Shown here: positions 50,828 through 58,740 of the stretch, piece by piece
Position numbering within the stretch: position 1 is the stretch's first letter
Layout of the letters: the number at the start of each line of letters is the position of its first letter
From: Frondihabitans sp. PAMC 28766
GTDB lineage: Bacteria > Actinomycetota > Actinomycetes > Actinomycetales > Microbacteriaceae
DNA: 64,000 nucleotides
Assembly (NCBI RefSeq): GCF_001577365.1
Contig: NZ_CP014513.1
Span: forward strand, 620,001-684,000
Reading direction: 5' to 3'
Notes under the pieces: model-generated
The model's database searches: none
Seen by the model: the letters and a program-made list of their open reading frames with translations, nothing else
What the model was told of the DNA's origin: nothing
Position numbers and translations under genes: made by a program

Positions 50828-51169
50828 CCTCCGCCCGCGCTCGCCTCGCGCCGCGCCCGTAGCCTCCGCCCGCGCCGCCGCGCCGCCGCGTCCCCGCACC
50901 GACCACCGCGCTACCCGCCGCCGTCGCCGCCGCCGCCGTCGCCGTCTCCGTCTCCGCCGCCGCACCACGGGATCCCCTTCGAACCATCCATTTCCGCGGT
51001 TCGACCCGGAACGCGTGGCTCGATCAGCCGCCAACGCGCCGAGCCAACCGCCGCCGCCGCCGCCGCCGCAGCCGCCGCCGCAGCCGCCGCACGATCGAAC
51101 CGCCGAATCCCGCGGCACGCGCCCCCGCGTTCCGGTCATTCCCGCCATCTTGTGGCGGCCGCGTGAAGC
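50828..51169. other. Non-coding simple-sequence region
   Basis: No gene. It contains a duplicated CGCCCGCGCTCGCCTCGCGC stretch next to the preceding stop (50809 and 50834), GCC/CCG trinucleotide runs (50925-50965 and 51042-51100), and a diverged D-like palindrome around 50962-51035 (GAACCATCC, GGAACGCGTGGCTCG). Apparent open frames here are translations of the triplet runs. Confidence 0.6.
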
Positions 51170-51251
51170 ATCGAGGAGATCCGCTCATCCGACCCCGACT
51201 TACGCGGATTGCGAGCCCATCCGGCCAAAATCTCCTCGCAATTGAGAGGAG
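51170..51251. repeat. Intergenic palindromic element, family C, copy 2
   Basis: Inverted relative to copy 1: ATCGAGGAGA (51170-51179) and CTCCTCGCAATTGAGAGGAG (51232-51251) preceded by AAT. The 23-bp end is identical to that at 15765-15787; total 82 bp against 83. Confidence 0.7.
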
Positions 51252-51261
51252 CTCTGCCTGC

Positions 51262-51286
51262 GGGGGGGGGGGGGGGGGGGGGGGGG
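51262..51286. repeat. 25-base G homopolymer
   Basis: An uninterrupted run of 25 G on the plus strand directly abuts the mtnN stop codon (51287). It is exceptional in length and could form G-quadruplexes, vary by slippage or be an assembly artefact. Confidence 0.9.
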
Positions 51287-52086
51287 CTAGAGCGCCGCGA
51301 GCAGCGCGAGCACCACCCGCGCCGAGCGGTCGGACGCGTCGTCGACGTGTGTCAGGTGGTCGCCGACGGCGGTGGGGTCGGCGAGGTCGGAGATTCCGCG
51401 GATCGACACGAACGGCCGGCGGTAGACGTGGCAGACCTGCGCCATGCCGAGCGACTCCATGTCGGTCGCGAGCACGCCGGGGAAGGACGAGCGGATGCCG
51501 TCGACTAGCTGCCCGCTGACGAACGTGTCGCTCGAGACGATCAGGCCCGATCGCACGGGGATCGGCACACCGGCGGCATCGGGCAGCGGCGCGAGGCCCG
51601 CGAGCGCGGAGAGCACGTCGGCAGGAGCCGAGTAGCTGGCGGGCATCCCCGGCGATTGCCCGACCGCGTAATTGAAGACGCGCACGTCGGCGTCGGCATT
51701 GACGTACGACGAGCCCACGATGACCTCTCCAACCGAGACGTCGAGCCCGACACCGCCCGCCGACCCCGCGCTGATCACGAGAGGCCCGGGCCCGGCAGAA
51801 CCATCACGAGGCGCGGTCCGCAGGATCGCCTCGGTCGCAGCACCCGCCGCGTTGACGAGCCCGATTCCGGCCCGGATCAGCAGGATCTCGAATCCGTCGA
51901 TCGACACAACGCGGTGGTCGGCGTTGCCGAAGCGCTGCTGCGGGCCGACCGAGGAGGCACGCTCGAGGAAGGGCGCGGCCTCGTCGTCCATCGCGGTGAG
52001 AACGCAGGCGTCGACGCGAAGATCACCAGCGGAGAACGCAGACGAAGCCGGGGAGCCGGCGACACCAGCGGAAGACCCGAGCTCAT
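51287..52086 (-). CDS. mtnN: 5'-methylthioadenosine/S-adenosylhomocysteine nucleosidase (apparent -1 frameshift near the start)
   Basis: PNP/UDP-family nucleosidase that strips adenine from SAH and MTA, producing S-ribosylhomocysteine for LuxS. Conserved: [46 protein letters not shown] (ribose-binding Glu) and [10 protein letters not shown] with the catalytic Asp. ATG 52086 overlaps the luxS stop (ATGA) but its frame is lost at CCC 52076-52078; one added base joins MSSG to [15 protein letters not shown] and the main frame. No start lies in that frame between luxS and the domain. The product would be about 266 aa. A missing base is likely. Confidence 0.85.
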
Positions 52087-52535
52087 GCGCTGACGGTGCC
52101 CCACTCCGAGCGGTGGTCGAGGAAGGTGCCGACGTCGCGCTGCGCACCCTCGAGCGAGTGGTTCGCACCCCAGCCGCACTGCACCTCGTTGGCCGCGGGC
52201 ACCTCGGTCGCCGACAGGATGTCGGTCATGGTCGCCTCGACCAGCGCCAGCACGTCGTCGTACGAGGGCTCGCCGTGCAGGGTGAGATAGAACCCGGTCT
52301 GGCAGCCCATGGGCGAGAAGTCGATCACGTTGGGGGAGTGGTTGCGCGAGTACTCGGCGAAGAGGTGCTCGATCGAGTGCACCGACTTCATGTCGAGGTG
52401 CGCCTGGTTCGGCTGGGTGAACCGCACGTCGTACTTGTCGATCACACTGCCGGTCGGCAGCTCTTTGTGGTCGGCGAGACGCACGTAGGGGGCAGCGACG
52501 GTGCGGTGGTCGAGATTGAATGACTCGACGTTCAT
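52083..52535 (-). CDS. luxS: S-ribosylhomocysteine lyase
   Basis: 150-aa metal lyase giving homocysteine and DPD, the AI-2 precursor. Zn/Fe ligands HSIEH and Cys in [11 protein letters not shown]; catalytic Cys in [10 protein letters not shown]. Start ATG 52535 ([10 protein letters not shown]) is the family start; GTG 52550 is possible. It is followed by mtnN with a 4-bp overlap, so the two consecutive steps of the activated-methyl cycle are coupled. Confidence 0.96.
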   Translation of the reverse strand: MNVESFNLDHRTVAAPYVRLADHKELPTGSVIDKYDVRFTQPNQAHLDMKSVHSIEHLFAEYSRNHSPNVIDFSPMGCQTGFYLTLHGEPSYDDVLALVEATMTDILSATEVPAANEVQCGWGANHSLEGAQRDVGTFLDHRSEWGTVSA

Positions 52536-52554
52536 ACGTGACTTTTCCACAGCC

Positions 52555-53739
52555 TCAGGGTACCTCGGCTGTCAGGCGTGACGCCCAGGCAGCGGCAGCA
52601 GGCGCGGGCGCAGGCGCAGGCGCAGGCGCAGGCGCAGGATCTCGGAGCCCCGAGTGAATGGGCCCGTCCCCCTCCGTCAACGACTGCCCGCCGGCGCCGG
52701 TGCGAGCGCGCACGACCTCCGCGAGGATCGAGAGGGCGACCTCCTGCGGGGTGGCGGCGCCGATGTCGAGCCCGATGGGCGAGTGCAGGTGGGCGAGCGA
52801 GCGTGACCCGACCCCGGCATCCTGCAGCAGCAGCCGCCGCCGGTCGTGCGTGCGCCGCGATCCCATCGCCCCGACGTAGCCCACCGCGCCGTCGGCCGCC
52901 AACGACAGGGCGAGCGAGAGCACCGGCACGTCGAACTTCTCGTCGTGGGTGAGCACGGCCAGCACCGTGCGCGAGTCGAGCCGGCCCGCTGCCGCCTCGG
53001 CCGCGAGGTAGCGGTGCGGCCACGCGACGACGACCTCGTCGGCCGACGGGAACCGTGCTGCCGTGGCGAAGACGGGGCGGGCGTCGCACGCCGTCACGCG
53101 ATAGCCGAGCAGTGCCGCGGCATCGGCGAGCGCCGCCGAGAAGTCGACCGCCCCGAAGACGATGAGCCGCGGCGGCACGGCGTGCACGAGGTGCAGCACC
53201 TCGAGGGTCACCCCGTCGCACTCCGTCTCGACGCTCGCCGAGCGACCGGCGCCGACGAAACCGCGAAGATCGTGCAGGATGCGACGCCCCACGTCGTCTG
53301 CCGCCGGAACCCCGTCGTCGGTGACGACTCGCCCGACCACCCCGGCGGGCCCTGCGATCACGAGTGCGAGCCCCGCGGCTCGACCCGACGCCGCCGCGCG
53401 CAACTGTGACACCACCGCCGTGTCGGCCGCGCTGATCGTCGTGCCGAACACGCGCATCTGCCCACCGCAGGTGAGCCCGGCCGCGAACGCCGCGTCGTCG
53501 TCGAAGCCGAAGTGGTCGGCCGCGGTCAGCCCGGTCGCGAGCAGCTCGTCGGCGAGCGCGTACGCCTGCGACTCGACGCAGCCGCCCGAGATGCTGCCGA
53601 CGACGGCCCCGGTGTCGTCGACGGCCATCGACGACCCCAGTGCTCGAGGCGCGCTGCCCAGCACATGGGTGACCGTGACGACGGCTGTGCGGCGACCGGC
53701 ATCGACGAGCGAGACAAGCTCGGAGGCGAGCTCGAACAT
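52555..53739 (-). CDS. xdhC: XdhC-family molybdenum enzyme maturation factor
   Basis: 394-aa XdhC/CoxI protein: [20 protein letters not shown] at the N-terminus, [40 protein letters not shown], and a C-terminal Rossmann domain ([50 protein letters not shown]). XdhC binds and sulfurates the molybdenum cofactor for xanthine dehydrogenase, encoded 32 kb away here. The tail carries a (PA)n repeat from a GGCGCA hexamer run at about 52608-52640. Divergent neighbours give no operon link. Confidence 0.92.
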   Translation of the reverse strand: MFELASELVSLVDAGRRTAVVTVTHVLGSAPRALGSSMAVDDTGAVVGSISGGCVESQAYALADELLATGLTAADHFGFDDDAAFAAGLTCGGQMRVFGTTISAADTAVVSQLRAAASGRAAGLALVIAGPAGVVGRVVTDDGVPAADDVGRRILHDLRGFVGAGRSASVETECDGVTLEVLHLVHAVPPRLIVFGAVDFSAALADAAALLGYRVTACDARPVFATAARFPSADEVVVAWPHRYLAAEAAAGRLDSRTVLAVLTHDEKFDVPVLSLALSLAADGAVGYVGAMGSRRTHDRRRLLLQDAGVGSRSLAHLHSPIGLDIGAATPQEVALSILAEVVRARTGAGGQSLTEGDGPIHSGLRDPAPAPAPAPAPAPAAAAWASRLTAEVP

Positions 53740-53883
53740 GGCAGGATCCTGACGTCGGCGACCTTCTGGGCGCGGCTGAAGTGGGCGAAGAGTCGTGCGC
53801 CTCAGAGTCGGCCGTGGGCGATCGCGCCGCGCTTCCAGGGATTTGCCATGCCGTGACGATACTCGGAGTGTGTTTCGCCCGGG

Positions 53884-54771
53884 TTACTTGTGGGTCGAGT
53901 CGGTGTCGACACCGTCGGCCGGCCGAGCCGTCGCATCCTGCCCCACGCTCTCGGCTCCGGCGGAGATCTGCCGCAACAACCCGAGCAGCCCCCAGGCCTC
54001 CGAGCCGGGATCAGCGTGGTGGATCACGAGCAGCATGCCGTCGGCCTCGCGCACCACGAGCTTTTCGCGCCGCAGCACCAGATCGCCGACCTGCGGGTGC
54101 CGGATCATGACGGAACCGCCGTCCGGGACCTTCACGTCGTGCCGCGCCCAGAGCTTGCGGAAGGCCTCACTGCCGAGCGACAGCTCGCCCACGAGCTGGG
54201 CGAACCCGGGGTCGGTCGTGTCGGTGCCGACCGACGCCCGGAAGCTCGCGACGAGCCCGCCCGCGGCCTGCTCCCAGTGCGGCGCGTACAGGTCGCGCTC
54301 GCGTTGGTCGAGAAAGAAGGCCCGCATGCGGTTCGCCCCCTTCGCCATGCCGGGAGACAGTGCCTCGGCAAGCGGGTTCGAGGCCAGCACGTCGAAGTAG
54401 CGCCCCTCGACGAAGGCCGGCAGGTCGAGGCTGTCGAGCAGCGTCAGGATGCCACTCGGCACCGACTCGCGCCTCGCCCGGGGCGCTCGGCGCGGTCGCT
54501 GCTGGGCCAACTGGACGAGATACCCCACCCCCGCAGAGTCGAGCTGCAGCACCCGGGCGAGCGCCTCGAGCACCTGCACCGACGGGTTGCGGTCGCGGCC
54601 CTGCTCGAGCCGCAGGTAGTAGTCGGACGAGATGCCCGCGAGCATCGCGACCTCCTCGCGGCGGAGCCCCGGCACGCGGCGGAGGCCGAGTGACTGGATG
54701 CCGACGTCGGCGGGCTGCACGAGCTCGCGACGCGCCTTGAGGTAGTCGCCGAGGGGGTTCGGATCGTCCAT
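53884..54771 (-). CDS. XRE regulator with MmyB-like ligand domain
   Basis: 295-aa regulator: HTH_31 (LGDYLKARRELVQP, RRVPGLRREEVAMLAGISS, YYLRLEQGRDRNPS) then an MmyB-like LBD (LPAFVEGRYFDVLASNPLA, EQAAGGLVASFRASVG, GGSVMIRHPQVGDLVL). The RxVPGLRREEVA block is the usual signature of these actinobacterial regulators. It is divergent from an aldo/keto reductase (103-bp gap), the common pairing with a controlled redox enzyme. ATG 54771 chosen; longer frames have no HTH. Confidence 0.9.
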   Translation of the reverse strand: MDDPNPLGDYLKARRELVQPADVGIQSLGLRRVPGLRREEVAMLAGISSDYYLRLEQGRDRNPSVQVLEALARVLQLDSAGVGYLVQLAQQRPRRAPRARRESVPSGILTLLDSLDLPAFVEGRYFDVLASNPLAEALSPGMAKGANRMRAFFLDQRERDLYAPHWEQAAGGLVASFRASVGTDTTDPGFAQLVGELSLGSEAFRKLWARHDVKVPDGGSVMIRHPQVGDLVLRREKLVVREADGMLLVIHHADPGSEAWGLLGLLRQISAGAESVGQDATARPADGVDTDSTHK

Positions 54772-54873
54772 GACAGCACCGTAACCCGGGCTCGCGCGAT
54801 CCTGCCTGTTCCTCCGACTCCCAGGATCAGCGCGGCCCTGCCTGCGCACACGTTTCGGGCGCACAGTGGTGGC

Positions 54874-55743
54874 ATGGCTAACACAGAGACCACACTTCCC
54901 GGCGGCACGTTCACGATGGCCGACGACCTCACCGTCACCCGGCTCGGCTACGGGGCGATGCAGCTCGCCGGCCCCGGCGTCTTCGGCCCGCCGAAAGACC
55001 ACGACGAGGCCCTCGCGGTGCTGCGCGCCGTTGTCGAGGCCGGCATCACGCACATCGACACGGCCGACTTCTACGGCCCGTTCGTCACCAACCGCCTGAT
55101 CAAGGAGGCGCTGCACCCCTACCCGGAGTCCCTCCACATCGTCACGAAGATCGGCTCGGTGCGCGACGACCAGGGCAACTGGCTGCACGCCCGCTCGGCC
55201 TCGCAGCTGCGCGAGCAGATCGAGAGCAACCTCGAGAACCTCGGGCTCGACCAGATCGAAGTCGCCAACGTCCGTGTCGGCGGTCAGGACCGCCCCGAGG
55301 AGGGTTCCATCGCCTCGGTGTTCGAGGGCGCCGCAGCCCTGCAGAGCGAAGGCCTCGTCAAGCACCTCGGGCTCAGCACGGTCAACGCCGCGCAGATCGC
55401 CGAGGCCCAGGCGATCGCGCCGATCGTGACGGTGCAGAACTTCTACAACATCGCCAACCGCGAAGACGACGACCTGGTCGATTCGCTCGCAGCCCAAGGG
55501 ATCTCGTACGCGCCGTACTTCCCGCTCGGCGGGTTCTCGCCGCTGCAGTCGTCGACGCTCTCGTCGGTGGCGGAGCGGCTCGGGACCCGGCCGATGGCCG
55601 TGGCGGTCGCGTGGCTGCTGCACCGCTCGCCCAACATCCTGCTGATCCCCGGCACCTCCAGCGTCGCCCACCTGCGGGACAACATCGCCGGCGCGGGCCT
55701 CGTCCTCGACGACGAGACTCTCGCCCAACTGAACTCCCTCTAG
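54874..55743 (+). CDS. Aldo/keto reductase
   Basis: 289-aa TIM-barrel NADPH reductase. GYGAMQLAG, HIDTADFYGP (catalytic Asp and Tyr), HIVTKIG (catalytic Lys) and VAWLLHRSPNILLIPGTSS (cofactor) are in place. The usual catalytic His position reads ANVRVGG, as in a subfamily of bacterial 'oxidoreductase YakC-like' AKRs. Probably controlled by the divergent XRE/MmyB regulator. Substrate is a small carbonyl (inference). Confidence 0.9.
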   Translation: MANTETTLPGGTFTMADDLTVTRLGYGAMQLAGPGVFGPPKDHDEALAVLRAVVEAGITHIDTADFYGPFVTNRLIKEALHPYPESLHIVTKIGSVRDDQGNWLHARSASQLREQIESNLENLGLDQIEVANVRVGGQDRPEEGSIASVFEGAAALQSEGLVKHLGLSTVNAAQIAEAQAIAPIVTVQNFYNIANREDDDLVDSLAAQGISYAPYFPLGGFSPLQSSTLSSVAERLGTRPMAVAVAWLLHRSPNILLIPGTSSVAHLRDNIAGAGLVLDDETLAQLNSL

Positions 55744-55749
55744 CCGCAG

Positions 55750-55809
55750 GGTGAGTGGCAAGTCCGTGCGGCTTTTGGGCCGATTCGCCGCACGAACATG
55801 CCACTCACC
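55750..55809. terminator. Long hairpin between convergent genes
   Basis: GGTGAGTGGCAAGTCCGTGC (from 55750, arm 23 bp) pairs with the arm at 55787-55809 with two mismatches; loop 14 nt. It lies 6 bp after the aldo/keto reductase stop and 12 bp before the marR stop, and could end transcripts from both sides. It belongs with the single-copy hairpins of this window. Confidence 0.65.
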
Positions 55810-55821
55810 GGCCGGGGCCCG

Positions 55822-56274
55822 TCAGGTGAGGTGAGGGAGGGAGCTCAGCGCATCGACCAAGGGGGCGAGCTCGGGGATCTCGCGGGCCGACGCGAGCGCG
55901 GCCTCGAGGGCGGCGTCGTAAGCCGGGCGCACCTCGTCGAGCAGGTGCTTGCCGGCGGGGGTGAGCTCGGAGTAGATGCCGCGGCGGTCGTCGACGCAGA
56001 GCACGCGGGTGAGCAGGCCACGGTCTTCGAGCCGGGTCACCAGCCGGGTCGTCGCGCTCGGGCTGAGGGCGGTGGCGCGGCTGACCTGCTGCATGCGCAT
56101 GTGCCACGAGCCGGGCTGCCGGCTGAGCACGTCGAGCATCGTGAACTCGACGACCGAGAGCCGAGCCTGCTTCTGCAGGGCGGCCGCCAGGTCGGCTTCG
56201 ATGCGGTCGTGCAGGGCAGCGAGCGTGCGCCAACCTTGGGCACGCACTTCGACGGCGGTGTCTTCGACGCCCAA
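55822..56274 (-). CDS. MarR-family transcriptional regulator
   Basis: 150-aa regulator: SVVEFTMLDVLSRQPGSWHM, LSPSATTRLVTRLEDRGLLT (recognition helix) and CVDDRRGIYSELTPAG (wing). TTG 56274 is preferred as start because AGGAGG lies 5 nt upstream; the earlier in-frame GTG 56376 reads through unrelated sequence beginning inside the family B element. Cotranscription with the MFS gene (56480) is not possible to judge: 205 bp and the B element separate them on the same strand. Confidence 0.85.
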   Translation of the reverse strand: MGVEDTAVEVRAQGWRTLAALHDRIEADLAAALQKQARLSVVEFTMLDVLSRQPGSWHMRMQQVSRATALSPSATTRLVTRLEDRGLLTRVLCVDDRRGIYSELTPAGKHLLDEVRPAYDAALEAALASAREIPELAPLVDALSSLPHLT

Positions 56275-56383
56275 TGCGGCCTCCTCTTGGTCGCGAGCGC
56301 ATAAGCCGCGCTCGCAAGCAGCACCGTAGGCGCGCGCCCTGGGGCCCGCCCGAGCGCTCGTGGCGCCGCCGGGCACCGGCTCG

Positions 56384-56473
56384 GTCGCGAAATCGCGACT
56401 GATCCCGGCGCCACACCGCCCGGCGGCAGTAACGCCTGTGACTCGCAGGTCGAATCGGTCGCGATTTCGCGAC
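56384..56473. repeat. 90-bp palindromic element, family B, copy 2
   Basis: GTCGCGAAATCGCGAC (56384-56399) and GTCGCGATTTCGCGAC (56458-56473). Read on the minus strand it aligns with copy 1 over the whole 90 bp without gaps, sharing CCGATTCG, GAGTCACA and GTTACTGCCGCCGGG. It lies 6 bp after the stop of MFS paralogue 2, in the same orientation relative to the gene as copy 1. Confidence 0.8.
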
Positions 56474-56479
56474 CACAGG

Positions 56480-57679
56480 TCAGGCCCGGGCAGCCTCCGC
56501 CGCCGCGTCGGCCTCGGCCGCCAGCAGCAGCGGACCCCGCCGCCCCAGCGCCCACACCGTCAGCGCGAACCCGCTGAGCACCGCGGCGGCGACCATGATG
56601 GCCTCCCATCCGCCGTGATCCCACAGGAAGGTCGCCAGCCCCGACCCGACCGCGCCCCAGATGAAGTTGTTGGTCACGAAAGCCGTGTTGAGCCGGCTGC
56701 GCGCCTGCGGGTCGACTTGGAACATCCGCGACTGCACGGTGATGTTGTGCCCCTGAATCGCGACGTCGAGCAGCAGGATCGCGACGATGATCACCGGCAC
56801 CGACCGCTGACCGAGGCCCCCGACCGCGAACGCGACGACCACCAACGCCCACGCCACCCCGATCACCGGCAGCCCGAGCCCGCGGTCGGTGAGCCGCCCC
56901 ACGCGCTGCGCCGCCGCCGCTCCGGCCAGCCCGACGAGACCGAACAGCCCGATCAGCGTGACCGAGAACGAGAACGGCGGGGCGCTCAGCAGGAAGGTCA
57001 GCGACGTCCAGAACATCGTGAAGACCATGAACGACGTCCCGCCGAGCACGAGACTCCAACGCACCACCCGCTCGCGCCGCACGATCGCGAAGACCGAGCC
57101 GATCAGCGCCGGGTAGCGCATCGTCGCGCGAGGCGTCAGGCGTGGCACCGCGAAGAACACCAGGATCGCCAGCACGAACGCGAGCGCCGCCGCCGCGAAG
57201 TAGATGGCCCGCCAGCCGGCCGCCCCGGCGACGAGCCCTGCGACGGTGCGGGAGACCAGGATGCCGATCAGGATGCCGGAGACGACCGTCCCCACGATCC
57301 TGCCGCGGTTCTCGTCGTCGGCGAGATCACCTGCCAGCGGCACCAGGATCTGCCCCGAGACCGTCGTCAGCCCCACCAGCGACAGGGTCACCAGCAGCAC
57401 GCCGAACGTCGGAGCGAGCGCACTCGCCAGCAGGGCGGCGGTGGCGCAGAGCAGGGCGATGGGCACCAGGATGCGACGGCTCAGCACGTCTCCGAGCGGC
57501 ACGAACAGCAGAACACCGATCGCGTAGCCGAGCTGGGTCGCCGTCACCAGCCAGCCGGCCGCGCTCGTGCCCGTCTTGAGGTCGCGCGCGATGAAGTCGA
57601 GCAGCGGCTGCGACCAGTAGAGGTTGCCGACGGCGGCCCCTCCGGCGATCGCGAAGAGGAGGGTGAGGCGTCTGGTCAC
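56480..57679 (-). CDS. MFS transporter (YnfM-like, DHA1 type), paralogue 2
   Basis: 399-aa 12-helix permease: LYWSQPLLDFIARDL, FVPLGDVLSRRILVP (motif A region), GTVVSGILIGILVSRTVAG in helix 5, and LLDVAIQGHNITVQSRMFQV with DPQARSRLNTAF. Same length and motif order as the gene at 45445-46644. GTG 57679 chosen as conserved sequence begins directly (RRLTLLFAIAGGAAVGN). Substrate unknown; relatives export sugars, purine ribonucleosides or drugs. The 97-bp gap upstream holds no clear regulator site. Confidence 0.87.
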   Translation of the reverse strand: MTRRLTLLFAIAGGAAVGNLYWSQPLLDFIARDLKTGTSAAGWLVTATQLGYAIGVLLFVPLGDVLSRRILVPIALLCATAALLASALAPTFGVLLVTLSLVGLTTVSGQILVPLAGDLADDENRGRIVGTVVSGILIGILVSRTVAGLVAGAAGWRAIYFAAAALAFVLAILVFFAVPRLTPRATMRYPALIGSVFAIVRRERVVRWSLVLGGTSFMVFTMFWTSLTFLLSAPPFSFSVTLIGLFGLVGLAGAAAAQRVGRLTDRGLGLPVIGVAWALVVVAFAVGGLGQRSVPVIIVAILLLDVAIQGHNITVQSRMFQVDPQARSRLNTAFVTNNFIWGAVGSGLATFLWDHGGWEAIMVAAAVLSGFALTVWALGRRGPLLLAAEADAAAEAARA

Positions 57680-57776
57680 GGTCTGCTCTCGGTCGGCGTC
57701 GGGGTCCTGCCTCGAGGCTAGGCGCGCCCGCCGGTCGCGAGGGAGGCACTGCTGTGCCCCCTCGCGTCGGCGCCGA

Positions 57777-58658
57777 TCAGGCGGGGTAGTCGCCCGCGCG
57801 CAGGTCGTCGACGAGGCTCGGGTGGGTGGGCTGCCAGCCGTAGGTCTGCTGAGTCCAGGCGCTGGTCGCCGGCTGGTCCATCGCGAAGATGGTGCCGAGC
57901 GGGCCGAAGGTCTCGGCCGGCACCTGCTGCACGGGCACGTCGAGCTGCTCGCCGATGATCGTCGCGAGAGACAGCATGGTGTCGCCCTCGTCACCGACGG
58001 CGTTGACGGCCGTGCCGGGCTCGCCTTCCTCGACCATGAGACGGAAGAGCGACGCCGCATCGCGACGGTGCACGGCCGGCCAGCGCTGGCCGCCGTCGCC
58101 GACGTAGGCCGAGACGCCCGACTGCTGCGCCGCGGCGATCAGGATGCCGGCGAACCCGTAGGCGACGTACCGCTCGTGCACCGAACGAGGCAGACGCACG
58201 GCCGAAGTGCGGACCCCCTGCGACGAGAGGTCGAGGACACGCTGCGCGTTGATGCCGCGGCCGCCGACGGGGCCGGTGGTCGACATCGCATCCTGCTCGG
58301 TGGCAAGTCGACCCGGCGAGAAGGTGGTGCCCGACACGATCGAGAACGCCTTGCCGGTGTCGACGAGGGCCGCACCGATGGTGTCCATCGCGAGGCCCTC
58401 TTCGGCGATGCTGCGCTCGAGGTCGCTGAAGTCGTTGCTGAAGGCGAGATGAATGCTCGCGTCGGTGTCGCGGGCGGACGACGTCAGGATCTCGAGGTCG
58501 CCGAGACCCCCGATCACGGCGGTGCCGCCCGCAGCCTCGACCTTCGCGGCGGAGGCGGCAGACCGCGCGAGGCCGAGCACCTCGTGCCCGTGGGCGACCA
58601 GCTCTTCGACGACGACCGACCCGATACCGCCGGATGCTCCGGTGACGAATACGCGCAT
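57777..58658 (-). CDS. NAD(P)-dependent epimerase/atypical SDR
   Basis: 293-aa extended-type SDR: VFVTGASGGIGSVVVEELVA, LGLARSAASAAKVEAAGG (NADP-preferring Arg), SIHLAFSNDF, and WPAVHRRDAASLFRLMVEEG, the region seen in NmrA/YwnB-like and 'SDR family oxidoreductase' proteins of drug-inducible loci. No classical Tyr-x3-Lys is obvious. Preceded by AAGGAG; divergent from a TetR repressor with dyads over both promoters, so inducible. Confidence 0.87.
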   Translation of the reverse strand: MRVFVTGASGGIGSVVVEELVAHGHEVLGLARSAASAAKVEAAGGTAVIGGLGDLEILTSSARDTDASIHLAFSNDFSDLERSIAEEGLAMDTIGAALVDTGKAFSIVSGTTFSPGRLATEQDAMSTTGPVGGRGINAQRVLDLSSQGVRTSAVRLPRSVHERYVAYGFAGILIAAAQQSGVSAYVGDGGQRWPAVHRRDAASLFRLMVEEGEPGTAVNAVGDEGDTMLSLATIIGEQLDVPVQQVPAETFGPLGTIFAMDQPATSAWTQQTYGWQPTHPSLVDDLRAGDYPA

Positions 58659-58672
58659 GAGTGACTCCTTAG

Positions 58673-58734
58673 TGATGCGACTGATGTCCCATCACTGTAG
58701 CACCGTGATGGGACTCGTGTCGCATCAGTATGAT
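58673..58734. promoter_or_regulatory. TetR operator region in the divergent gap
   Basis: Inner dyad GTCCCATCAC (58686-58695) / GTGATGGGAC (58705-58714), 9-nt spacer, and outer pair TGATGCGAC (58673-58681) / GTCGCATCA (58719-58727) make one large inverted repeat. TATGAT (58729-58734) is the -10 for tetR, 6 nt before its ATG (leaderless). Confidence 0.7.
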
Positions 58735-58740
58735 TGAGCA

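Noticed and set aside
50860..51100. Poly-Pro/Arg/Ala reading frames
   Set aside because: They are translations of GCC/CCG triplet runs in several frames and both strands, without starts or motifs.
51262..51286. Phase-variable promoter tract
   Set aside because: The G-run lies at the 3' end of two converging genes, not near a promoter or inside a frame, so on/off switching is not supported.
53740..53883. Short ORFs between xdhC and the XRE regulator
   Set aside because: A 15-codon minus frame and a plus-strand frame exist but neither has a ribosome site, conserved motif or persuasive length.
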